DNA from: Stenotrophomonas rhizophila
GTDB lineage: Bacteria > Pseudomonadota > Gammaproteobacteria > Xanthomonadales > Xanthomonadaceae
Assembly: GCF_003751305.1 (NCBI RefSeq)
Contig: NZ_RJKV01000002.1
Coordinates: forward strand, 62,001 to 126,000
DNA: 64,000 bases
Reading direction: 5' to 3'
The notes below the pieces were generated by a model that did no database searches, was not told where the DNA came from, and saw nothing but the letters and a program-made list of their open reading frames with translations. Below, one piece after another: positions 16,929 through 24,162 of this stretch. The stretch's first letter is position 1; each line of letters starts with the position of its first letter. The translations under genes were made by a program, and so were the position numbers.

Positions 16929-17951
16929 TCAGCCGTGCAGCCCTTCAATCTCCACCAGCAGCTCCGCCCGGCAGACTTCCGCATGCAACACCACGAACGG
17001 CGGCGCCGTCGGAAGCGCCGCCATCTGCGCCGCCACCGCCCCCATATCCTCCGCGCGCCGCACATACACCTTCAGCACCGACGTCGACCCCAGCATCGGT
17101 GACAGCGACGGCCGCTGACCGCGCGCCGTATCCACCAGACTCTGCAGATTCCTCAGCGTCTCCCGCAACTGATCATCCACCGCCCCCGTGTGCTGCGACA
17201 CATGCCCCACGATCGCCGCCGTCCCCGACTGCAGCAACGGCAGCCCCGTCGCCAACGGCGGCAGCAGCGCCCGCGAGAAACTCGGCGACTGCGGCCCGTA
17301 CTGGCGTGGATAACGGAACGCGCTCACCTGGCGCGGATTCTCCAGCGGCTGGCCCGGCTCGCGCGCTGCCAGCCAATACACCTGCAGCCGGCGCTCACCG
17401 TCGAAACGACCGATGCAGGTTGCCGCCGGCAACGCGGCCTCATCCAGCTCCCGCAGGCCCCGCACGCGGCCCACGCAGAAACGTCGATAGCGTTCATCAT
17501 CGCCATCGCCTTCGGTCACCGCGTCGAGATAGTTCCAGGTCCGCAGCAGGTGCGGATAACCGCAGCGCGAGAGGAACGCGCTCATCCGCGCGTAGGCCTC
17601 GGTCGCGGCCGACTCGATGTCGCTGTCGATCTCGTCGATCTCCAGCACCCCGAACAGCAGGCCGTCGGTGTGCGACCAGCGCACGCCCTCGGTGATGCCG
17701 TGCTCGACCGGGGTGCTACCGCGCCAGACCTCGATCCGCCCCGGGCCGTGTTCGGCCAGCGGTACGTGCAGCCAGCGCGGGTCCTCCAGCGCGGCGTGGC
17801 GCAGACCAAAGCCGAAGACGGCCAGCGTGCACGGGTCGGCCAGCGCGGCATCGCGGTCCGCGGCCGGGGCATAGGCGACACGGAACAACGCGGGTCCGGG
17901 GGAAGGGGAAGCGATGGCCGGGTCCGCTGCGGTGTTGATCGTGTTGCTCAT
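16929..17951 (-). CDS. xanB2: Chorismatase XanB2 (3-/4-hydroxybenzoate synthase)
   Basis: The 340-residue product resembles the chorismatase family (FkbO/Hyg5/XanB2), with two RidA-like halves. Visible segments include WNYLDAVTEGDGDDERYRRFCVGR and a C-terminal LGSTSVLKVYVRRAEDM and PFVVLHAEVCRAELLVEIEG. In Xanthomonas, XanB2 converts chorismate plus water to pyruvate with 3-hydroxybenzoate (pigment starter) and 4-hydroxybenzoate (ubiquinone precursor). It is transcribed divergently from the pigment operon across 181 nt, the same arrangement as in Xanthomonas pig loci. The TAG stop overlaps no repeat. Confidence 0.92.
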   Translation of the reverse strand: MSNTINTAADPAIASPSPGPALFRVAYAPAADRDAALADPCTLAVFGFGLRHAALEDPRWLHVPLAEHGPGRIEVWRGSTPVEHGITEGVRWSHTDGLLFGVLEIDEIDSDIESAATEAYARMSAFLSRCGYPHLLRTWNYLDAVTEGDGDDERYRRFCVGRVRGLRELDEAALPAATCIGRFDGERRLQVYWLAAREPGQPLENPRQVSAFRYPRQYGPQSPSFSRALLPPLATGLPLLQSGTAAIVGHVSQHTGAVDDQLRETLRNLQSLVDTARGQRPSLSPMLGSTSVLKVYVRRAEDMGAVAAQMAALPTAPPFVVLHAEVCRAELLVEIEGLHG

Positions 17952-18132
17952 TTCAGAATGTGAATGCTGCCAGTGCCGAGAGTGTCATGATAGCGTGCGC
18001 ACCTTTATCGGCACCGCGTCCGGTGCCGGACGCTGTCGACGACAGGCGTGGGCCGGCTGGCATGGGGGAGCCGCTCCGCGTTGCCATCATGGCGCGTGCC
18101 CGTCCTGGTACCCATCCATCATGTTGGCGTGA

Positions 18133-18867
18133 ATGATCGAGTTTTCAGTATTGGATTGGTCGGCCTGGGCGCCGGGCATCACCACCCGGGAACAGTGGCA
18201 GGCGTGGGCGAACGCCCCCTGGCTGCCGACCGGTGAGGACACCCCGGCATTGTCCGAAGTGCCGGCCATGCAGCGCCGCCGGATCGAGCGGTTGGGGCGC
18301 ATGGCGATCCAGACTGCCTGCTGGTGCGAGCAGCCTGACGACGGTGGCCAGGTGCCATTGGTGTTCGCCTCGCGGCATGGCGACGTGGCCCGCTCGATGG
18401 AACTGCTCAACACCCTGAGCGCGGACCAGCCGATGTCGCCGACGGCCTTCGGCCTGTCGGTGCACAACGCGATTGCCGCGCTGTATTCGATCGCCCGCGG
18501 GCATCGCGGCAACTATCTGGCGCTTGCCGCCGGCCGCGCCACGGTCGAGACCGCCTGCATCGAGGCCTTCGGGCTGCTGGCCGACGGCGCGCCCGAGGTG
18601 CGTCTGGTGGTCTATGAATCCGCCATGCCGCCGGTCTACGCGGGCTTCGCCGACGAGCCGGACCCGTTCTTTGCGTGGAGCTGGCGGCTGGGGCCGGCCG
18701 ACGGTCCGGGCACCCGGCTGTCGCTGGGCTGGGGCGCCGGTGGCGAAGACCGCCCCTCCGAGGGGCTGCCGCATGGCCTGGACGTGCTGCGCTTCCTGCT
18801 GGCCGGTGAACCGGCACTGGCGCTGGATGCCGATGGCCAACGCTGGACCTGGCAACGCCATGGCTGA
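18133..18867 (+). CDS. Ketosynthase-like chain-length-factor subunit of the pigment cluster
   Basis: The 244-residue protein matches the beta-ketoacyl synthase-like N-terminal domain (PF13723 type; ApeC in E. coli aryl-polyene clusters). At the place of the nucleophile it reads FGLSVHNAIAALYSIARGHR, with no Cys, and it is about half a normal ketosynthase in length. It therefore probably acts as a non-catalytic partner of one of the full ketosynthases at 30892 or 33265, setting chain length. It is the first gene of the 18-gene operon. ATG 18133 has no clear ribosome site. Confidence 0.8.
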   Translation: MIEFSVLDWSAWAPGITTREQWQAWANAPWLPTGEDTPALSEVPAMQRRRIERLGRMAIQTACWCEQPDDGGQVPLVFASRHGDVARSMELLNTLSADQPMSPTAFGLSVHNAIAALYSIARGHRGNYLALAAGRATVETACIEAFGLLADGAPEVRLVVYESAMPPVYAGFADEPDPFFAWSWRLGPADGPGTRLSLGWGAGGEDRPSEGLPHGLDVLRFLLAGEPALALDADGQRWTWQRHG

Positions 18868-19663
18868 GCGCTGGCCGGCCCGGATCAACCATGCCTGGCG
18901 GGTGCTTGGCACGGGGCTGAGCTTTGCCGCCTTCGGGATCGGGGGGCTGGTGCTGGGCGGCCTGTTGTTCCTGTCGCTGCTGCTGATCCGCGATCCGGTG
19001 CGCCGGCGCGTCTTGGCGCGCCGCCTGGTCCAGGGCAGCTTCGCCACCCACGTTGGCCTGATGCGCCGGCTCGGGTTGATGACCTATGAGATCCGCGGGG
19101 GGGAGCGCCTGCAGCGCAACGGCCTGCTGATCCTGGCCAATCACCCGACCCTGATCGACGTGGTGCTGCTGATCGCCCAGCTGCCCAATGCCGATTGCGT
19201 GGTCAAGCAGGCCGTGGCGCGCAACCCGTTCATGCGCGGCCCGGTCCGCGCGGCCGGCTACGTCTCCAACGACGACGGGGCGGGCCTGATCGATGACTGC
19301 ATCGCGGCGGTCCAGGCCGGCGGCAACCTGGTGATCTTCCCGGAAGGCACCCGAACCGTGCCGGGCCAGCCGCTGCGGCTGCAGCGCGGGGCCGCCAACA
19401 TCGCGGTGCGGGGCCGGCTGGACATCACGCCGGTCCGGATCACCTGCACCCCGCTGACCCTGACCAAGGGCCAGAAATGGTATCGTGTGCCATCACGGCG
19501 ATTTCACGTTCAGCTGGAAGTCGGGGAGGATCTCCCGATTGCCCCGTTTCTGAACGAGACCGGCGATGCGCCCAGGGGGGATGCCTTGGCCGCCCGGCGT
19601 GTGACCGACCATCTTGCCCACTACTTCGACTTCGCTGGAGACCCGACCCGTGCAAGCACTTGA
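18860..19663 (+). CDS. PlsC-like 1-acyl-glycerol-3-phosphate acyltransferase family protein
   Basis: A 267-residue protein overlapping the previous gene by 8 nt (ATG 18860). An N-terminal membrane helix (GIGGLVLGGLLFLSLLLI, about 26-44) precedes the acyltransferase domain with NHPTLID (HX4D) near residue 94 and FPEGTR near 161. Such LPLAT members sit in aryl-polyene clusters and are thought to help attach the pigment to a lipid. Whether the acyl donor is the polyene-ACP is inference. The cytoplasmic face of the inner membrane is the expected site. Confidence 0.85.
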   Translation: MAERWPARINHAWRVLGTGLSFAAFGIGGLVLGGLLFLSLLLIRDPVRRRVLARRLVQGSFATHVGLMRRLGLMTYEIRGGERLQRNGLLILANHPTLIDVVLLIAQLPNADCVVKQAVARNPFMRGPVRAAGYVSNDDGAGLIDDCIAAVQAGGNLVIFPEGTRTVPGQPLRLQRGAANIAVRGRLDITPVRITCTPLTLTKGQKWYRVPSRRFHVQLEVGEDLPIAPFLNETGDAPRGDALAARRVTDHLAHYFDFAGDPTRAST

Positions 19664-19910
19664 GCACGAGATCAAGGAATTGATCATTTCATCGCTTTCA
19701 CTGGAAGACATCACTCCCGAAGACATCGATTCCGCCGCGCCCCTGTTCGTTGAAGGGCTGGGCCTGGATTCGATCGACGCGCTGGAACTTGGATTGGCCC
19801 TGCAGAAAAAGTACGGTGTCAGCCTGTCAGCCGATTCGGAAGAGACCCGTCGCCATTTCTCCAGCGTGCGTGCCCTGAGCGAGTTTGTCGCCGCACGCCA
19901 GCCGTCCTAA
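19650..19910 (+). CDS. Acyl carrier protein, first of two
   Basis: An 86-residue ACP starting at GTG 19650 (MQALEHEIKELIISSLSLED), overlapping the acyltransferase gene by 14 nt; an in-frame ATG at 19614 would add 12 residues. The phosphopantetheine Ser is in GLGLDSIDALEL (Ser 41). It is acidic and helical, as expected. It should carry the growing aryl polyene or its starter. It lies 20 nt before a second ACP gene, a pairing also seen in E. coli aryl-polyene clusters (ApeE/ApeF). Confidence 0.9.
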   Translation: MQALEHEIKELIISSLSLEDITPEDIDSAAPLFVEGLGLDSIDALELGLALQKKYGVSLSADSEETRRHFSSVRALSEFVAARQPS

Positions 19911-19930
19911 CGGCGCGTCAGGATTTACCC

Positions 19931-20188
19931 ATGACCAAGAACGAACTTTTCGAGCGCATCGTCAAGATCCTCAAGGACAGCTTTGAGATCGAGCCGAGCC
20001 GTATCACGCCCGCCGCGCGGCTGTATGACGACCTGGACATCGACAGCATCGACGCGGTCGACCTGATCGTGCAGCTCAAGCCGCTGCTCGGCCGCAATCT
20101 GCAGCCGGAAGCGTTCAAACAGGTGCGCACCGTGCAGGACATCGTGGATGTGGTGCACGGGCTGTTGCCCGGTCAAGCGGCCGCCTGA
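19931..20188 (+). CDS. Acyl carrier protein, second of two
   Basis: An 85-residue ACP: MTKNELFERIVKILKDSFEI, with the attachment Ser 39 in DDLDIDSIDAVDL. The sequence is clearly different from the first ACP (D-I-D-S versus G-L-D-S), which suggests a separate role, for example starter loading versus elongation; this is inference. It lies 22 nt upstream of the COG4648 membrane gene. Confidence 0.9.
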   Translation: MTKNELFERIVKILKDSFEIEPSRITPAARLYDDLDIDSIDAVDLIVQLKPLLGRNLQPEAFKQVRTVQDIVDVVHGLLPGQAAA

Positions 20189-20210
20189 CGGCCATCGCTG
20201 AAGACTGACC

Positions 20211-20762
20211 ATGGTCCGGGTACGCGTCGCGGCGTTTGCGTTGCTGTCGCTGGCATACCCGCTGGTGGTCTACCTGTCGCTGGGCCGGTTCGAGCCGCGC
20301 TGGTTGTCGCTGCTGCTGTTCACCCTGGCCGCGCTGCGCGCGCTGACCACCCGCCAGGCGGTGTGGTGGGTGGCCGCACTCGGCACCGGTGTACTCGCCC
20401 TGGTGGCCACGGCCTTCAACGAGGCGCTGCCGCTGAAGCTGTACCCCGCGCTGGTGAACGCGGTGATGCTGGTCATCTTCGCCACCAGCCTGCGCTTCGG
20501 GCCGAGTGCCGTGGAGCGCCTGGCGCGGCTGAGCGAGCCGGACCTGCCGCCGTTTGCCGTGATCTATACCCGCCGCGTCACGTGGATCTGGTGCGGATTC
20601 TTTGTTCTCAACGGAAGTCTGGCTCTGGCCACGGCGCTGTGGGCGTCCAACCAGGTCTGGGCGTTCTACAACGGATTGTTGGCGTACGTGATGATGGGTG
20701 CTCTGTTTGGCGGGGAATGGCTGGTCCGGCGACGGGTCAAGGCGGCGCATGCCCATGGCTGA
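20211..20762 (+). CDS. COG4648-type membrane protein of the pigment cluster
   Basis: A 183-residue inner-membrane protein with about five helices (AAFALLSLAYPLVVYLSLG at the start; a last helix around 150-168). The central motif YTRRVTWIWCGFFVLNGSLAL is typical of this family, which occurs almost only in aryl-polyene and xanthomonadin clusters (ApeG position). No catalytic residues are evident, so a role in membrane organisation or transport of the pigment lipid is a guess. Its end overlaps the start of the next gene by 14 nt. Confidence 0.82.
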   Translation: MVRVRVAAFALLSLAYPLVVYLSLGRFEPRWLSLLLFTLAALRALTTRQAVWWVAALGTGVLALVATAFNEALPLKLYPALVNAVMLVIFATSLRFGPSAVERLARLSEPDLPPFAVIYTRRVTWIWCGFFVLNGSLALATALWASNQVWAFYNGLLAYVMMGALFGGEWLVRRRVKAAHAHG

Positions 20763-22440
20763 GTGGATCGCACTGGACCGGCTGGCGCTGGCCCCGCGCC
20801 CGGGCCGCATCGTGGGCATCGCCGGCGACGCCGTGGTGGAGCACCCGCAGTTCCGCGCGCAGGTGCTGGGCTGGCGGCAGGCGTTCGCGCGTGCACCCGG
20901 CACCGACTGGGCCCTGTATTTCGATGACACGCTGACCTTCGCCGCCGCCCTGCTGGGTGCCTGGCATGCCGGCAAGCGGGTGTTCCTGGGCGGCGACAAC
21001 CTGCCGGCCACGCTGGAAGGGCTGAGCCCGCGCGTGGCCGGGTTCGCCGGTGACGTCCCGGCCCGGTATGCGCCGCTGCAGCCCGATGCGGCGGCCGATC
21101 CGGAGCAGGTGCTGCAGCCGTTGGACGAAGCGGTGCTGGAGCTGGTGGTGTTCACCTCCGGCAGCACCGGCGCGCCGAGCGCCATCGTCAAACGCATGCA
21201 CCAGCTGACCCGTGAGGTGGATGCGCTGCAGGCCGCCTTCGGCGAGCAGCTCGACGGTGCGCAGGTGCAGGGCACGGTCTCGCACCAGCACATCTACGGG
21301 CTGCTGTTCCGGGTGCTGTGGCCGCTGGTGGCCGGGCGCGCGATCCAGCCACGCCGGTTCTTCCACGAAGACCTGATCAGCGCGCTGGGCGGCCAGCCGT
21401 CAGTGCTGGTGGCTACCCCGGCCCATCTCAAACGCCTGCCCGAGCAGTTGGACTGGTCCTCGCTGGACGGTCAGCTGCGCGCGGTGTTCTCCTCTGGTGG
21501 TCCGCTGCCGACCGAGGCGGCGCTGCAGGTGCGCGCCTTGATGGGCGTGGCCCCGACCGAAGTCTTCGGCAGCAGTGAGACCGGTGGCGTGGCGTGGCGG
21601 CGCTGGAGCGCAGCGCGGCCGCAGTGGCATCCGTTGCCCGGCGTCGCCTGGCGGATCGATGAGGGCTGCCTGGCGGTCCGCTCGCCGCACCTGGCGAGCG
21701 AGGACTGGTGGCTGACCCAGGACCGTGCCGTGGCCGACGACGGCCACAGCTTCCGTCTGCTCGGCCGCGCCGATCGCATCGTCAAGATCGAAGAGCGCCG
21801 CGTCTCGCTGGATGCCCTGGAGCAACAGCTGCGCGCGCACCCGGCCGTACAGGAGGTGCGCGTGCTGGTGTTGCCGGGCGCGCGCGAACAGCTGGCCGCC
21901 GTGGTGGTGCCGCAGGCGACGGGCGCCGCACAGTGGGATGACGCCGAGCGCCGCCGCCAGGCGCAGCAGCTCAGCGCGCATCTGGCCCGCAGCCATGACG
22001 CCGTGACCCGGCCGCGCCGCTGGCGCTTCATCGACGAACTCCCCGTCAACGCGCAGGGCAAGGTTACCGCCGCGGCACTGGCGGCGCTGTTCCGCCCGTT
22101 GATGCCGACGGCCGAGTGGCAGCAGCGCGATGACACCACCGCGCTGCTTCAGTTTGTTCTGGATCCTGACCTGGTGGCGTTCGATGGGCATTTCCCGCAG
22201 GCGAAGATCCTGCCCGGCGTGGTTCAGCTGGACTGGGCGATCCACTACGGCCGCAGCGCCTTCACGATGCCGCCGCGGTTCGTACGGATGGATGCGGTGA
22301 AGTTCCAGCATGTGGCGCGCCCCGGCGACTGCCTGCAGTTGAGCCTGGGCTGGGATGCGGCCAAATCGGCAATGAGCTTCCGCTATGTCTCCGACCATGG
22401 CGTGCATGCCAGCGGCCGGGTGGTGTTCGGCGATGCGTGA
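20749..22440 (+). CDS. Aryl acid AMP-ligase fused to a hotdog (FabA/FabZ-like) domain
   Basis: A 563-residue fusion. ATG 20749 is favoured by AAGG 6-7 nt upstream; ATG 20755 is two codons in. Residues about 1-450 are an ANL-type adenylation domain with VVFTSGSTGAPSAIVK (about 134-148), FGSSETGGVAWR and a C-terminal Lys in NAQGKVTA. Residues about 455-563 are a hotdog dehydratase-like domain with FDGHFPQAKILPGVVQLDW. The catalytic His of FabZ is kept, but the usual Glu position reads Asp/Trp. It probably activates 3-hydroxybenzoate and loads an ACP, combining E. coli ApeH- and ApeI-like functions. It resembles Xanthomonas XanA2 in position. Confidence 0.85.
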   Translation: MPMAEWIALDRLALAPRPGRIVGIAGDAVVEHPQFRAQVLGWRQAFARAPGTDWALYFDDTLTFAAALLGAWHAGKRVFLGGDNLPATLEGLSPRVAGFAGDVPARYAPLQPDAAADPEQVLQPLDEAVLELVVFTSGSTGAPSAIVKRMHQLTREVDALQAAFGEQLDGAQVQGTVSHQHIYGLLFRVLWPLVAGRAIQPRRFFHEDLISALGGQPSVLVATPAHLKRLPEQLDWSSLDGQLRAVFSSGGPLPTEAALQVRALMGVAPTEVFGSSETGGVAWRRWSAARPQWHPLPGVAWRIDEGCLAVRSPHLASEDWWLTQDRAVADDGHSFRLLGRADRIVKIEERRVSLDALEQQLRAHPAVQEVRVLVLPGAREQLAAVVVPQATGAAQWDDAERRRQAQQLSAHLARSHDAVTRPRRWRFIDELPVNAQGKVTAAALAALFRPLMPTAEWQQRDDTTALLQFVLDPDLVAFDGHFPQAKILPGVVQLDWAIHYGRSAFTMPPRFVRMDAVKFQHVARPGDCLQLSLGWDAAKSAMSFRYVSDHGVHASGRVVFGDA

Positions 22441-23218
22441 TGACACGGGCAGTGACATGAGCAGGTCGGCCTTCACCCCGCTGGTGGTGATCCCGGTCTA
22501 CGACCACGCGCATGCGATCGGCGCGGTGGTGCAGGGCGTGCTCGCCAGTGGCCTGCCGTGCCTGCTGGTGGACGATGGTTCGCATCTGGACTGTGCGCAG
22601 GTGCTCGATGCCCTGGCGCGCGCGCACGCACCGCAGGTGACGCTGCTGCGGCTGGCCGTCAATCAGGGCAAGGGCGGCGCGATGCTGGCCGGGTTCGCCG
22701 AGGCGGCGCGTCTGGACTACAGCCATGTGCTGCAGATCGATGCCGATGGCCAGCACGACACCGGCGATATCCCGCGCTTCGTCGCGCTGTCGCAGGCGCA
22801 GCCGGAGGCGGTGATCTGTGGCACGCCCGCCTACGATGCGAGCGTGCCCAAGGCGCGCCTGTACGGCCGATATGCCACGCACATCTGGGTCTGGATCAAC
22901 ACGCTGTCGCTGCAGATCCGCGACTCGATGTGCGGCTTCCGCCTGTATCCGCTGGCACCGGTGACGCGCCTGGTCGGCGAGGAAACCATCGGCCGGCGCA
23001 TGGATTTCGACAGCGAAATCCTGGTGCGGTTGTTCTGGCGCGGCGTCAAAGTGATCAATGTGCCGACCGCCGTCACCTATCCCAGTGATGGCGTCTCGCA
23101 CTTCGACGTGTGGCGCGACAACGTGCGCATCAGCCGCATGCACGCGCGCCTGTTCTTCGGGATGCTGTGGCGCGCGCCGCGGCTGCTGTGGCAGCGCATC
23201 GCAGGTGCTCGCGCATGA
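22433..23218 (+). CDS. Family 2 glycosyltransferase
   Basis: A 261-residue GT-A fold enzyme. ATG 22433 overlaps the ligase stop; ATG 22457 (MSRSAFTPLVVIPVYDH) is a reasonable alternative. It shows the GT2 marks PVYDHAHAI, LLVDDGSHLD, NQGKGGAML and the DXD-like QIDADGQHD. Later, RDSMCGFRLYP and DFDSEILVRLFWRG resemble dolichyl-phosphate-mannose-synthase-type GT2 enzymes. It has no membrane helices. It probably glycosylates the pigment lipid or its carrier; the sugar is unknown. Confidence 0.88.
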   Translation: MRDDTGSDMSRSAFTPLVVIPVYDHAHAIGAVVQGVLASGLPCLLVDDGSHLDCAQVLDALARAHAPQVTLLRLAVNQGKGGAMLAGFAEAARLDYSHVLQIDADGQHDTGDIPRFVALSQAQPEAVICGTPAYDASVPKARLYGRYATHIWVWINTLSLQIRDSMCGFRLYPLAPVTRLVGEETIGRRMDFDSEILVRLFWRGVKVINVPTAVTYPSDGVSHFDVWRDNVRISRMHARLFFGMLWRAPRLLWQRIAGARA

Positions 23219-24162
23219 CCACGCCTGCACCTGAGGGCGCGCCGCACTGGGCCGACATCGGCGAGTCGACCTCGGCCGCCGGCGTGCTGTTCCTGTGCTG
23301 GGTGCACCGCTGGTTCGGGCGCTGGCCGTTCCGCCTGTGCGTCTACCCGGTGGTGCTCTGCCATTGGCTGACCAACCGGGTCGCGCGCGAATCCTCGCTG
23401 CAGTATCTGGAGCGTCTGCAGGCGCACACCGGCGTGTTTTCCGCACCGCCGGGCCGCTGGCAGAGCCTGAAGCACTTCGCGCTGTTTGCCGACACCATGC
23501 TCGACAAGCTGCTGGGCCTGGGCGGCCGCTACCCACCCGAGCGCATCTATCTGCAGCGCGACCTGGTGCTGGACAAGATCGCGCGCCGTGAAGGCGGCCT
23601 GATCCTCACCGCGCACATCGGGTGCCTGGAGTTGTGCCAGGTGCTGGCCGAGCAGGTGCCCGGCTTCCACATCACCGTGCTGGTGCACACCGCGCACGCG
23701 CAGCGTTTCAACCGGCTGATGCAGCGGCTTGATCCGCTGGCCTCGGTGGAACTGCTGCAGGTCACGGACATGGGCCCGGCCACCGCGGTCGAGCTGCAGC
23801 GCCGGGTCGAGGCGGGTGGCTTCGTGGCCATCGTCGGCGATCGCGTGCCGCTGCGCGGCGGTCGCACGGTACCGGCCTCGTTCCTCGGCCACACCGCGCA
23901 GTTCCCGATCGGCGCCTATGTGCTCGCTGCGGCACTGGCGTGCCCGGTCTACACCATGGCCTGCCTGCACCACGGCGCAGGCTACCGCGTGCGCTTTGAG
24001 CATTTCACCGACCGCATCGTATTGCCGCGCGGTTCGCGTGACGCCGCGCTGACTGCGCAGGCTGAAGATTTCGCCCGGTGGCTGGAAGTTCAGGTCATCC
24101 AGGCACCCTTGGACTGGTTCAATTTCTTCCCCTTCTGGGATCAGGCATCTCATGGCAAGTAA
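23215..24162 (+). CDS. LpxL-like lysophospholipid acyltransferase family protein
   Basis: A 315-residue protein whose ATGA start overlaps the GT2 stop. A hydrophobic N-terminal part (AAGVLFLCWVHRWFGRW and LCVYPVVLCHWL) precedes a domain of the HtrB/LpxL lineage: TAHIGCLELCQVLAEQVPG (the HX4-type His/Glu region), VAIVGDRVPLRGGRTVPASF and a C-terminal DWFNFFPFWD. It is the second acyltransferase of the cluster. The likely role is adding the aryl polyene or a fatty acid to the glycolipid anchor. Confidence 0.85.
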   Translation: MTTPAPEGAPHWADIGESTSAAGVLFLCWVHRWFGRWPFRLCVYPVVLCHWLTNRVARESSLQYLERLQAHTGVFSAPPGRWQSLKHFALFADTMLDKLLGLGGRYPPERIYLQRDLVLDKIARREGGLILTAHIGCLELCQVLAEQVPGFHITVLVHTAHAQRFNRLMQRLDPLASVELLQVTDMGPATAVELQRRVEAGGFVAIVGDRVPLRGGRTVPASFLGHTAQFPIGAYVLAAALACPVYTMACLHHGAGYRVRFEHFTDRIVLPRGSRDAALTAQAEDFARWLEVQVIQAPLDWFNFFPFWDQASHGK

